From the NCBI RefSeq assembly GCF_051020765.1, contig NC_134941.1:9982001-10046000 (forward strand): a stretch of 64,000 nucleotides of DNA, given 5' to 3'. Under the pieces are notes generated by a model that was not told where the DNA came from, made no database searches, and worked only from the letters and a program-made list of their open reading frames with translations. The position numbers were made by a program, and so were the translations under genes. Below, piece by piece: positions 25,500-38,247 of this stretch. How positions within the stretch are numbered: position 1 is the first letter of the stretch; each line of letters starts with the position of its first letter. The stretch comes from Lasioglossum baleicum. Its lineage: Eukaryota; Arthropoda; Insecta; Hymenoptera; Halictidae.

Positions 25500-27989
25500 G
25501 AGAAACCGAAAACACGACTCTACACGCGACACACACAAAACAGTATTACATGTTGATCTGATACAGTCTTCCGTGCAAATGTTCACGGATGGCCGTAGAA
25601 GAGACGGATGAAAATTCTTCGTGCACGACGTTGGCTACGCGGCGCTACGGGGCACCCTGGCGCACTACATTCTATGGTGATTCGTCGTTCGCCGCTTACC
25701 GGGCGAGCTGAGCATTCCTTCCTTGGAAATCGATTTAAACAACTTCGCTGTGATCTAACAATATTTGCAAAGAAAATCGTATGATAGGGTATCGCACCGA
25801 CCTGGGTATCATTTCTGCGGACCCGGTTTCAAACGGTTCATCGAATGGTTTGATTCAGCCAGAAGCGATCTACGTGTACATTACTATAGAAACAATACTT
25901 TACCAAGTTACTTTTAACGTATAAGCGACAGAGTCTGTAATATAATTCATTATTTAAGGTATTAGTCTTCATCTCGTATTCCAAATGCCCAGGTCCGGTG
26001 TCTTCTTTCGCCTCTGAATGATTTCATTTCCGCGCAAGATGTCTGAAAATACACGATACTATTTGGAAATACATGTCTAGTGAAACTTTGTGGTTTTTTG
26101 GGTATGATATTTACCCATTGATTCGCGTTCAGTATTCTCAGGCATCCTGTTACGTACGCAGGTGCTATTTTCAGTGAACATCCATCTTGATTCATTCGAC
26201 TTACGGGCTAGTTTCTTTCTATGCCACCTGTCCATTCGAGCAGGTACTTAAAACTACCACTTTTTGTACATCGTTTATTCACGTGTAATACCTAACTTTA
26301 TAAACCCAGCCGTTTTTAAATATTTTTGTAATATATACCAAAACGATCTACTTGTGGTATGTAATAGACTAGCCGGCCGCACAATGTGCTTTTTAAATAC
26401 AAGTTCTGTACAGAGAAACCGTTGAATATAATCATTAGATTGCGGGACTATATGAAAATCTATCTCCTTGTGGATTAGTTTATCAAAAAATAGTGTGAAA
26501 CAATGTGTTCCATCCATTATCGAGAACGATATTAATCAAAATAATTGTGTTCACGTGTGTACAAATGTTATAACCCCAAAAATCCGCAGTCTAGTAATTA
26601 CACATTGAGGCATAAGATAGATCTAATATCGAATGTGCATTGCGTATCGTACAAGAAGAAAAATTCCAAACGTTTTGGGCATCTTTCTACAGTCACACCA
26701 GCCAAATCTAGTTCGTAGATTCACCGTTTAAAATCGTAGAGGATGCAACAAGACAATAAACATGTTAGAACCTGTATGTAATAGGTTTCCAGGACGTGGA
26801 ACGCAGATGTCAAAAATGTTAGGTCTATCTTAGGCGTGATTCACAGAGCCACTGGAAATCCGCGCGGATGTTCTACCGCTGACTAATCGAGTGTACTTTT
26901 ATTCGATGTGATAATCTCGTAATCAGTGGACCAGGTTAAACGGAGATACTCGATGAAAATGATGGCCGATCGAACGTCCAACTTACCTTGTCGGCGGCAG
27001 ATGGTGACGTGACGAGTAGGACTTCCGGTTGGTTTAATTCATGGTCCGTTTGTCCGAGAATCGTTTGAGGAATTACAAATCCATGAAAATCAATCCAACC
27101 AAACTCTCGATGATCGTGTCGATACCTGGAAAGGGTGAACTCACGATTACTCTTTCATTAAGACAGACAGCCATTAGCTTACTTTCGAAAGACCGTTGGG
27201 CAGTTTTAAACGTCGAGATTTTTAGTTCGACAAGTGCCTTTCGTTTTTCAAACTGTTCGGTGATTATTTGTAATATATAAGTGTGCGTGCTGAACGAGCA
27301 GAGTAGCGTTTGTAATTCATGTACAATACTTTGTATCGTGCTATAAGGTATGCTTGTATTCCGTATGTACACATGTACGCATGTACCGTACGTCTATATG
27401 TGTATACCATTATAAAATTTCGTAAAATGTTTCTAATAAAATTGTATTTTTGGAAACCTCAAACGGGACGACTCTGTTACCCACCCAAAATATTTATAAC
27501 TCATAGCCTAAGGATTTATTTATTGAATAATATATTAATGATTGCTATATTTATATAGATATTTATGCGAATTTCCACGTACCTTTGCAATAGACAGCTC
27601 GAACGAACGCCTCCGACAACAATCGTCAAACATCGTCAAACTTCTGCGAGCCGCCATGAAAGCTAAGCGCTGATTGGTTGGCGGGGGAAGATGCGCGCGC
27701 AGATGACAGAACGCGCGTTCGAAATTCGAATTTAAAATTACAACTGCAAGAGCAAATCATGGTTGATAAAGAAAAAACTGTTGCACTAAAACCAATGCAT
27801 GCGATATTTATTGGCGGTCTAAGAAGAAAAATACACATCGGAACGGTTTGAAAGTATACGACAATTGGCTTTATTCAGACGCGAATCCGTCAACTGACGA
27901 ACAGAAATTAAATACGAGATGTAATTACATGAGCTCCATAAATGTACGCATACGTGTATAGCATATAAAGTCGACATTGAGTAATAAAG
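25500..27989. other. Intergenic or 3' UTR sequence
   Basis: No coding exon is supported. A GC-rich patch at about 27620-27720 contains an inverted CCAAT word (GATTGG) and CGCGCG runs, but no transcript start can be assigned. A partial CTGCGGAT motif lies at 26582-26595 on the - strand. Confidence 0.4.
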
Positions 27990-28140
27990 TATACAGGGTG
28001 GGCCAAAATCAATAGCTCGATCAATACACGCGTCATACCTTGCCGAAACGGAACCGTATTCTACATGCATTTCGACTAATTTTAAAATTCCGAATCAGCT
28101 CTGTCCTGTTCGAGCGGCGAAGTACAGACCACCCTGTATA
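27990..28140. mobile_element. MITE with TATACAGGGTGG ends
   Basis: Perfect 12-bp inverted ends, TATACAGGGTGG (27990-28001) and CCACCCTGTATA (28129-28140), enclose 151 bp that lack a useful frame. The outer TA at each end may be the target duplication, in which case the element is mariner-like with CAGGGTGG termini. Confidence 0.6.
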
Positions 28141-28950
28141 TTCCAGACGAAAATCTTGCAACGGAACAGACCTGTTGTACAAACGATATCTTAATTGCAA
28201 CGTTTTGCAGCAGTATCGCGTATTAATTCTGTCAATTTCGATCTTGTTTTATCTCCGGGGAGAAGGAGTACGCTACCTACGATCGACTAGTGGAGAAACA
28301 TCGTTTTACACTAAAAAAAGAAAAACAGACAAAAGAAATAACAACAAGGAGGAAGAATAAACGAACGGAGAAAATAAAGATGTTAAGACACACGATATAC
28401 TCGGAACACGGGGACTAGTGTTTTGAAATCTCGTTTATTGACAGACAATACGAAGCAATCGACTATTCATCGTTCGCATATAAAATATATCCTCTAAACA
28501 CTAGTAAGATTAGCGTATTAAATACGTCGGCGATTCAAACAACGGTACAATATTGCGTCTCGTGGATTCCCCTTTCCTACTTGGAAAATCGATAGAAAAC
28601 GATCACGATCGGGATAGAGCCGGGGAACACCGAGAGGTATACACACCTATGTATTTTTAATAATAATATCTGTGCGTGTCAAACGTATACGGGGCGGGGT
28701 CAACCGAAAACAAAAAGAAGAATGAGCCGGTCGATTTTGCCAACAGAATTAATAGCCATGTCTGCGGTGCAAAAATTTGTTTAACCCTATATGCGTATTA
28801 TAATTCGCTTTGGACGAACGAATACCATTACGAAGCGAAGAAGGATCGGCGCAAAGTTTACTCGTGCAAGAACCAATAGAATATCCGCAGACGGTCTTCT
28901 TCTTTTCTCTCCCTCGAAAACTCGAGAAAACGATGCTCCTACTTGTTACA

Positions 28951-28978
28951 TCTCTCTCTGTCTCTCTCTCTTTTTTTC
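28951..28978. repeat. CT microsatellite
   Basis: TCTCTCTCTG TCTCTCTCTC runs into a T tract. Low-complexity repeat in a pyrimidine-rich + strand stretch. Confidence 0.7.
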
Positions 28979-29252
28979 TATTATCTCGTATGCTAATCGT
29001 TTGTCGACGCACGCGGCTCCACAGAAGCGTATTCCTCTTTTCTTTTTACATCGCAACGATTTCTCACGATCGTGCCCACACGGACCCCTCTTTTTCTTAC
29101 TCGATCATCTCGGAATCATTCGAGACACGTATGGACACCGACGTGGAAACGCTTACGATGACCCCTTTTCGGTGATCAGATCATTTCTTAAGCCCTCGAG
29201 TGCCCTAGTACTTTTCGAATGCGTAGTCAGTCTTCTGCCGATCTGAGAAAGT

Positions 29253-29286
29253 GTGACTGCGGATCTTCGTGCATTTTATGCAATGT
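29253..29286 (+). repeat. Dispersed CTGCGGAT motif, partial copy beside a hAT-like insertion
   Basis: TGACTGCGGATCTTCGTGCA TTTTATGCAATG matches the motif core and its TGCA-rich tail less exactly than copies A and B. It ends about a dozen bases before the target duplication of the element at 29306-30062. Confidence 0.45.
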
Positions 29287-29305
29287 AATGACCTAGCCTC
29301 CAGTC

Positions 29306-30062
29306 TAGTGTTCCTTCTCGAGAAATTTTATAAAATTGCATGGTTATTTCTCATTTCTTGAGAAATTCAAATCTAGGAAAATTCTTATGAATCTCATTTA
29401 TTTTATAACATATTTTCGGAAATGAACAAATACGTATGTCTCACCATTAGTCAAAATATGCTACATTTCAATGTAGGTATTTAAATATTTCTGTTACTTG
29501 TGATTATACGAAAAAATGTCACAGGAGAAATTTGCACTGTTCAATAAGGTAAATACATATAATGGCAAAATAAAAAGATTTTTTGGAAATCATATTTCGA
29601 AATTTCAAGGTCATCGTTATTTTTATTTAAAGGAGGTCATATAATTATTCTATATTCCTATTCAGAAAAAAGACAAATCCAACGATGTGCCATGGTCAAT
29701 AGTTAAGTTGAATTTCACAATTTTCAAATTAAGTGCGCCACGTCATCCTTTTATCCGAACGATCTCAAACTTTACACAAATTTTTTTTCTCACCTAAAGG
29801 AATCTCGATAAAAATTTTTCTCCAAGTATAGCTTAGGTCCACCGTAATGTACATATTGGACAGCAATAAACATTGAGTTAATGTTTCTTGCACGTTCAAT
29901 AAATATTATCAACAATCGTTGATTGGAATATCGATATTCCAAATATCATAAGTTTTCCAATATTTTTTTATTTTATTAAAAATTCTAGAGAATTCTCGAG
30001 AAATATAGTCTTATTTCTCATTTCTCGAGAAATGAAAAATGATTGAGAAATCAGGAACACTA
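29306..30062. mobile_element. Non-autonomous hAT-like element with perfect 8-bp TSD
   Basis: The termini are TAGTGTTCC (29306-) and GGAACACTA (-30062). They are flanked by identical octamers CTCCAGTC at 29298-29305 and 30063-30070, the target duplication length of hAT transposons. Subterminal regions carry repeated TTTCTCGAGAAA and CTCATTTCT words in both orientations, resembling transposase-binding clusters. The 757-bp interior is AT-rich with no transposase frame. Confidence 0.75.
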
Positions 30063-31104
30063 CTCCAGTCAGCAAAACAATTCGATTTCTCTTGCTAATT
30101 TTTATGAAACTCGCGTAAAGACCCGCCGTCTAGTCATAGTGTAACACCGGTCGCTGAAGCGAATGAGTTAATTCATTGATTAAATTGCAGAAATTGTTGG
30201 ATAGGACAAGGATTGCGTTCGTTTATGCTTTCATATATCCGTAGAAACTGATTATATTTTACAAGATTTCCTTGCTTACTTTTAGGAGCCATTGAGCGAA
30301 ACTACAAGCATCTATTTCATTTCTGGAGATCAGTTTCTCAAGGTGCACAAACGGTCGCAGTGTGGGATCAATTAATGAAGAAATGCAGAAAGGGATCGCC
30401 TTTGAATGAGACTCGTCAAGTGCATCAATAAGTAATCCACTATTCTCTGTCGCATTGAAAGAAGAATGAGTCCAATGCTGGTTTCATCGAAATTCGTCCA
30501 AAATCGCAGTTTATAAAGTAGCCTGCGGACCTTCAAGCGAATTCTCAACTTTATCGACCGTTTTAGAAAACTTTTAGGAAAGGGCACATCTCACATCGAC
30601 TAGAAGAATAACGGAGAAAGATGGTAACACACAATTGATGAGAAATATGCAGGTTTCCTTGCATTTTGCGAACTCGAGAATAGACTGAAGGCCCGCAGTC
30701 TATTTATAAGGGAGAAAAGGGAACGAAGATGTTTTGAAAATAAATAGTAGATTATTTATTGGTAGACCTAGCACTTCACTCAGCGCAGCAGACTTACGAA
30801 ATGACCTGATACAATTAAACATTATGCGAAGTTGCCTTTTTTTTTTGTTATCCTTTATCGATTAAAAACAAATATAGCGGGGATATAGCTATAGTCGATG
30901 TAACGAACGATTCACGCGCAGATCGAACGTCCACGTGGCCTGATCATCCGGTCGTCGTAATGCAAAATTGGCAAGGACCTCGTTAATACAATGTTATAAT
31001 AATTCTTCATATACCTACGAATATCGTACACGCATTAGTAAATACAATGTAAAACCTGTTGTCAATAATAATGCTCAAAAACTTAACAAAACAAGCGATT
31101 CCAC

Positions 31105-31138
31105 TTTCTCTCTCTCTCTCTCTTTCTCTCCCTCTCTT
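31105..31138. repeat. CT microsatellite
   Basis: A (CT)n tract with TTTCTC and CCCTCTC interruptions, in non-coding DNA. Confidence 0.7.
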
Positions 31139-31641
31139 GTTTTCCTTCTCTTCTTCCTATTCTTTTTTTCTCGTTTCTTTATAAACGATCGCGACACTAC
31201 GCAGAGTCCAGCGGTGCTGAAGACTCTCAGCACGACCAAAACGCTGCAGGCAGTGACGGTGAGCTACCTAATTCGTAATAATAGTTACATTAGGTTCTAT
31301 ATTTAATAATATGTATATATATACACGATCCGCACACACCAGGTCAAACTCTAAATTGTATTATGCTTGTTCTTTTTTTTTGTTCTTTTTCAAAGAAAAG
31401 TCGACGACGAATGGTTTGCGAGAAGAATAATCGCGAACATAAACATTGACGGTTCTACGAACCTTGGCAAAATTGGTAGTCACGGATACAGGGTTGTTCA
31501 ATAAGAGCTGAGTGTACGAATACCTCTGATGGGCCCAAAAATACAAAGATAAAATCAAATGGTTGTAAAAGGTAGATCTAACGGACATAAATCCTTGTAC
31601 TCAAGTCATCTGATTAATAACATTTAGGTCCGTTATTTCAG

Positions 31642-31997
31642 GGATACTGGTTTCAGACCCGGCATTGTAAAAGATGCAGACGCGCACCGACAACAGTCAT
31701 AGAAAGGAGGAGCAACCCTACCTCAGTAAAGAAGGGTTCCGAAGAGGTTCGTTTTAAGCGAACTGAACAAACACAAAATCCAACCGGTCGTTATCAACAG
31801 CGAGGTTCAACAGGACGAAGACAATTTCAGAATAACAGAAATGACAGCTTTAGACGCCAGCAAGGACAGCAGATGCAGCAGCGAGTTTTCAGGAAGCCGT
31901 TCGCAAGAATTTGGCTGCTGGGTTGTCTAATATGGATGCAGTTCTTCAACGATTAGAAGAAGGTGAACTGGCGGTTCCAAAGACGTTGCAAGTGTGA
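31642..31997 (+). pseudogene. Degenerate coding relic, Gln/Arg/Asn-rich
   Basis: One frame stays open from 31642 to a stop at 31954 and reads as a basic, low-complexity peptide (for example RRQFQNNRNDSFRRQQ and GQQMQQRVFRKPFAR). Near 31905 the protein-like reading moves to another frame, continuing NLAAGLSNMDAVLQRLEEGE LAVPKTLQV to a stop at 31997. A frameshift between two protein-like halves, no start codon and no introns suggest a decayed processed pseudogene or an old transposon gag-like fragment. I do not recognise the parent gene. The A/C-rich sequence continuing to about 32540 may be its decayed 3' part. Confidence 0.35.
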
Positions 31998-31999
31998 AA

Positions 32000-34550
32000 G
32001 ATTGCGAGCTACCCAACATTTATGCTGTCTTTCGAGTCGCTCTTGGCGTATTGGAAGTAAAACTAGTTATTTCTCTCTCCAGAAGAGATTACAATCTGAT
32101 CATCAGATAAGAAGAGGATAATTATCATAAAATAGCACAAGGTCTAAACAGCGTTACCAACAGCCTTTTAATATTTTAAACATGCTGCTTAAGACGAATA
32201 GCGTTCATAGAAAGATCAATGTCCACAGAGGAGTCCAGTATCCTAAATTTGTTAAGAACCAACAGAGGTATTCGAGTCTCTCAGCTTTAGCAGCAACCTA
32301 AAATCATTGCAGCTAGTTTACACCAACCAAAGTATCTCAAGCGAGGAGCAATCGATGAAAATGATCATTCGCGTCCGTACAATCTCGTCTTGCGATTTCT
32401 ATCGTCCTATGAAAATAGATGATACATATTCTTTGATGACGTCGATGATACACGCACAGAGGGATTTAAAGCCAGTCACATAAAACCTATAAACAAACAA
32501 TGTACCTCAAAATCAACGAAAGAATCAACCTTCTCGTTAAAAACAAACTCTCCTCCTATATGAAACAATTGTTCAATACTGACCATATATACTCGTGTAT
32601 AAAATTTCATTCACCCTCAAAGAACTATTAAAATGGCGATCATGGATAGATCCACTCAAATCCTTGCAAATCAATTTTCTCTTACGCGTTCTCGAACCTA
32701 CTAGAAGAACAGAACAGAAGAGTTAAAGAATTAATCACTACGTATGATCAATTTTGTATCTCTAAACTGATTTCATTAACTAAACTATTTTGATGTTGTG
32801 GGACTTTTTGGAGTCGAAGTCTGGCAGTCTCAACGTGATTATTGTTTAACACTAGGTTTACAGAAAAATTAGAATTCAGATGAAACTATCGTTCAAGGGT
32901 TGACCGACCACCTGAAGCGTTCATCATGGTAATATCTCGAAGCTTTGCTTTTGTGGTACAGAGTAAGTTTGCAGATCCTATGACACCGACAATAGAATCA
33001 CGCTGTACAAGCGGTTAATGGTTCCTCTACATTTAATGAAACGACAATCGAACGCGAAGAAGATGGAGAACCGGATTAGCTAGGGAAACATTCTAGATAA
33101 AATTATCACTGTTCCGTTTTACGTTTAACGTGAGACCGACGAATAAACGGGAGGAGACACTCTACCCTATTTATGCAGGCTACAATCGCTTCGAAGACGA
33201 CAGCGTTATCTTTTTACAAGACGATGAAAGACGATCCCCGGAACAAATCTCGTCCTGACCACGCCAAAGGCACCAAGTAAAAGAAGTAGCGCTGACACAA
33301 CACTCGAGACACATGCTCTTTCTCTGTTCTCATTTTGTTTTTCCTCTGTCCGCAATTCGTCCGACAGCTTCTTTTGGCACTGTTTGGCCGTCTATTAGAA
33401 TCGACACGATCGAGTCAGGTGAGACGTCTGCGTTCAATCAATCTTTCTTATTCTTTCGTTCGTTCTTCAATCACGCGTCAATTGAATTGTTTACCCGTAA
33501 GACTCTCGCTTCTATTTTGTTTTCCTCGAGGGGGAAGGACCACGGTGTTGAATTTCGTCACACGATCTTCTATCAGAATCCTCCTTCTCCGTCTCTCTGG
33601 TTTTATTTTTTTAATACTTCGATGATTCGACTTTCAGAGAATACGATCTCGTTAAAATGATCTCTCAACTACACCGGATCCTAGCAGTAAGAAAAGACGA
33701 AGGGTGATCACTATTATATTTATATATCATTTCATCCTTATATATATGTATAGTAGAACAGAAACGACAATGGCACAGAACGTTTTCTTTTACTAAACCT
33801 TGTTACGTTAGCTTTGATTCAGCGTTTTCCCATTATATTATTGGCAACGTGGCGCGCACACAGTTCCCTCCTCCGCACATCGACATTCACGCTGCTCCGA
33901 ATGTGACTCTTGGTATCACGATGGATTCATATATCCATTTTGTTAAATCTTCAGCGTATCGTTCTCCTATTCGTTTCTACTCTAATTTCCGCCCATTTCT
34001 GTAATCTCTCCCTCACACTCACTCTATCGACACACGCGCTTCTTCTGTTTCTCTCTCACTCACAGACACGTTCTTCGAGCTCTTGTGTGACATATTGCCC
34101 CGTTAGATCCGGTGGAAACGATCCCACTGTTCCGTTCGCGTCTATCGGGTCATTGTGCGTCCTTGGAAATCTGACTAGCACATGCACTTCCGAACCAGTT
34201 TCTGTTCTCCGCGATTTCAACCTCGCGTCGATAAACGAACACGGCGGTCCAAAACCATCAAACTGCCAACTCTACTTCCTTAGTCAACAACTTCCTTAGT
34301 CAAAAATTAATGAAATCAGATTCTAGCCCAAACAGTAAAGTCTTGGTCGCTTAAACATCCCCTGGTTTTAATGGTTTCTCATTGAAATAAAAATCAGATT
34401 TTATGAATCAAACAACCGCTAAAATATTTCTCTTTGTCATAACAAACAGCGGAATTAATTTAGTTTGCAGTTTTGTGGATTTGCACCACAGTACAGCGTT
34501 TGCACGGGTCTTCGTTAATACTGAATTGCGAAAACACGTTCTTCTTATAA
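32000..34550. other. Intergenic sequence between the two convergent genes
   Basis: No exon or promoter is supported. The + strand is pyrimidine-rich around 33300-34100, giving open frames rich in Ser, Phe and Leu that look compositional rather than coding. Confidence 0.4.
32847..32862. repeat. Solo left end of a TTAACACTAG-type MITE
   Basis: TTAACACTAGGTTTAC resembles the left terminus of the element at 5001-5216. No matching right end was found nearby. Confidence 0.35.
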
Positions 34551-34615
34551 TTTATTCAATATTGAACATGTTGCCGTCTGATTCCGGGAGAAAATGATAT
34601 TAAACCTGGTTTATT
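34551..34615 (-). terminator. Candidate poly(A) signals for CLASP
   Basis: On the - strand AATAAA occurs at 34615-34610 and again at 34556-34551, about 1.06 and 1.12 kb after the CLASP stop at 35674. Either would give a 3' UTR of ordinary length. Other hexamers further down are possible. Confidence 0.3.
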
Positions 34616-35673
34616 TCTTCTGTTCGCTTTATCGCAATGTGCACAGCACGCATCAGTCAATATCAGCGATGTTCCTGAATCTGCGAGCAAACGTATCACG
34701 TGTTTTATACAATATTTTGTTGTCTGACCCCGAATACATTGAATCTGCGTTCTCGCGTACATTCTGCGCGTAGATCGTATCAAGATTCTCTCGGCAGTGA
34801 TGTCGCACTGTCAAAATTTAAAAAAAAAAAAGACAAGACGAAGAAGAAACATGTTCGTTTAACGGTAATCACATTTCTCTCGAAGCTTTTGCAACCAACC
34901 ACTAAGAGAGACGCACAACAATACACTGAAATATCTAAATATAATATATGTACATTATAGATCTTAACGAGTAGCAAACAAGAAGAATTCCAGAAATATA
35001 TAAAATCACAAACGAGTGGACGAGAAGCACGATTCTGTTCTTTGCCGCGAGCTTCACGCGACGCGGGAAAGATCTCCATTTTTCTCTTTTTCTTTCTCTC
35101 TTAAGGAAGCTTTCTCTCTCGCCAGAAACAACGCTGCAACTTAATATCAAAGTCCGTGAAAAATCTTACATCCTAGAACGACGGTTATATCCCTGCATCG
35201 ACGATTGACTGTGTGAATGAATATCGTTAAAAAAATAACTTCTACGGGGAATAAAACACGTATAACGGTACTGCGGAGCTATCAGAAACGAGAACAAACG
35301 AACAAAAGAACATCGGGAACTCTTGGTTACGTTGCAATATGTATAAATTCTTTCCTCGTTCGTTTTTTTTTTTCATCGTTTTTGGCAAACAAAACAATGG
35401 GATAGCGAAACATGCACAACGATTGGTTTTCTCATCGTGCAACATCACTGTCAGGAGCTGAACTCAGCCATGTCGCACACCGTAAAACATCTTTTGCCGT
35501 GACAGATCAGTCTATAAAATGTTCGAAGTGAGAAGCTTTCGACTTTGTCGTTCCCGGGGTCTTCACGGATTGGACTTACTGAGGAAGCTAAACAGCATAT
35601 TCTCATGCCTCGCACTCAGACGAGCGAATCTCCTAAGTATCGCGATCCTGAGTGTCGCGGAGTTTGACGTTAG

Positions 35674-38247
35674 TTAATTCTTGCTATTACTACGCGGACT
35701 AGCCGGTTGACTGTTCGCCTGTTGCGCGCGCTGGATGTAGATGTTCAGAAGCTTTAGTTTGCTGGTGTACAGACAGCTCAGGTGAGGCTTCAACACCTCC
35801 TCGCCGACTGCCAAATGTATCGCCACCATACAGAACACAGCGCTCTTACGTACTGCACTTTCGCTATCGTCATAAGCCTAGAAAAGTCAAAATAATTGTT
35901 AACACGTGGCGATGCCTCTTCCTAGAGGTTTTCTCCAGAGGTCGAAAGAGTTATGGAAACTAATTAAAAGCATTAACCTAGAAATACTGCTAATAGGATT
36001 TTTACTTGCCTTGATGAGGCCAGGCATAACTTTGGATAGATGCGGCTCTATCGCTTCCCGGCCCCAGTGTTCCACTACTTTGTGCAGCATTTTAATCGCT
36101 CCCATGTTCAAGGGGTACGGTTCAGTGGTGATTATAGTTGAGACTAAATGTATGACCTGCTCTGGCTTTAGAACCATCGCTATCGTCGCGGCACATTTTT
36201 CTGCCACCCAGAAAACCTGTTTCCACGCAGCATTATTAATAGTTTCGAATGCTACGTTACTATGAGTCATTCCAAATCGGAATGAACGTTTCCAGAAAGT
36301 AATATTGTTTCTTGCAAGAATACTTACGTTAGTTCTCGTGTTGCCGCTATTGCTGCTGCTGCTACTGGAAGAATCTAGTTTCTGATCGTCCAATTTGTAC
36401 GCGTTAATTACTTTTAAAACGAGCAGTTCGGGGTACACGGAAAAACTGTCTACGAGCTCGGGACACTTAAGCATGTCCATTAGCGTTTGAAGTACTTCTA
36501 CTTGCATCTTCTTGCTGTCGTTAGTCAGACTATCTAGCAGCGTCTTAAGCAGTTTCCTGGCGGACAAAAACATAATAAAAATTCTAGAAGTGTCGGAAAA
36601 TATTACTGTGACAGATTGTAGATGAATGAAGAAGTCCCTACTTAAAATGCTGTTTAATGAACGCAGCGTCGCCTTCCCGAACGTATAATTGGAACTCTTG
36701 TAGAGCTAATACTTTTTCGTCAGTTTGTGTCATCTTTGATTGGAGCGTTTTTATCATATTATCTAAAACTTCTGGCCTCTTCGCCGAATCTGGTAAAGGC
36801 CCCGCTGAAAACAGATTATAGCAGATTAAAGAAAGGAGCAATTATGGGATATTTTAATAAAAGTGGTGAACATACTGTGGCTCTTGTAACCATTATTTTC
36901 TTGAGGTAGAATGAGATCTCCCGCGATCGTGTCGCTGGATCCATTGACAGTGATAATACTCGTAACGGATCGTCCTCTTTGGGTGGGCGAAGAAACAGAA
37001 GATGAGCGACCCTAACATCCCAAAAAACAATATAAAAAAATCGGCTTTTAGAAATAACACGTACATCGTCCGTTTTCTTACCGAGTTACACAACGTAAGA
37101 CCTTCTATTTTCTCTTCCACATCAGCCATATTGCTGATCCCGCTGTCTTTACTTGTGGTCGCTCTTTCTAAACGTTCAAACCCATAATTCTGAATCTCCG
37201 CTGTGGTGCGTCTTAACGATCTGTGAGAAGTACTTTCAAATTAAAATGACAAACAATGAGGGATTATTAGATGTTCCGTTCGCGTGTATGACAACTACTC
37301 ACTTATAAACTTCTTCCAGGTTCTCATCAGCGTTCTCCACCTCGGTCTTGAGCTTCGAACGTGCCGGAGAGCTTTGAGCCCTGGGAGGAGGTGTACCAGG
37401 CGATGCTGGATTGGAGCCTGAGGATTTTCTAAGATGGTTCTGTACTAGGGGTAATGCTGCTTCCTGTAAATTCATATTTCTATCACTAATATATATTCTT
37501 ATAGTATTTATATCCTATAATATTTGTATTCTTTACCTGGTAAGACTTGGGTAACTCGGCCAATATCATGGTCACTTTCGGGGGGTTCAAATTGTATAGA
37601 GATATGACAGCGTTCTGTGCATGCCTTCTGACATCCTGGCTCTTAACATCATTGGACCAATCAAGTAACCTCGCGAGTGCCGTCCCCGCGGAATTACTTA
37701 ACGCAGACGGCTCCGCCGTTTCTGCTATTTGAGTTATAAAGGTAAGGGTGGCTACCTTCACGCGAGTGTTAGGCGTCTGAGTGGGATCCGTGAGATACCT
37801 CATTACCGCTGGTAGCAGTTGTTCCCCTGGGAAACATTCTCTGCAAACAGATGTTAAATAAGTATCCTGAATCGCACATTAAGAATTGCTTGAACCATAA
37901 ATCACAAGGTCTCACCTGACGACATCGAGAGTTTTGTGAATTTTGGCCTGGATAGACCCGAGGAGATCGGTGCCTAATTTATTTAAGAGCCTGGCGCACA
38001 GGACATACAGCCAGTCGCCAAGGTCCTCGCTATGGGTGGCCACCAGCTCGTTCAACGTGTCCAAGAATAAACTGAACACCTTCGTGTGTGAATCCATGAA
38101 CATCTTAGTAAAGATGTCTGTTACTTTGCGCAGCTGCGTCTCCGTAAGCGTGTTCCCATTGGAGAGGAAATGTTGTAAGCCTACCAAACCCTCTTTCCTA
38201 TCTCCCCAATGTTTATGCGCACAATTTTCAATAATTTCCTTAATATC
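35674..38247 (-). other. CLASP C-terminal TOG/HEAT block (exons 16-23)
   Basis: Exon 16 opens DIKEIIENCAHKHWGDRKEG, the start of the third TOG-like array, and runs through HSEDLGDWLYVLCARLLNKL and CFPGEQLLPAVMRYL to ILAELPKSYQ. Exons 18-20 are a disordered linker containing SPGTPPPRAQSSPARSK and TTAEIQNYGFERLERATTSK. Exons 21-23 form the C-terminal helical array that in CLASPs binds CLIP-170 and cortical or kinetochore partners, including PEQVIHLVSTIITTEPYPLN and AVRKSAVFCMVAIHLAVGEE, and end SPRSNSKN. A poly-Ser tract followed by a 72-nt stretch of low similarity interrupts exon 22. Confidence 0.88.

Noticed and set aside
28791..29246. 151-codon + strand frame
   Set aside because: Result of CT-rich low-complexity sequence; overlaps a second frame with no protein-like pattern.
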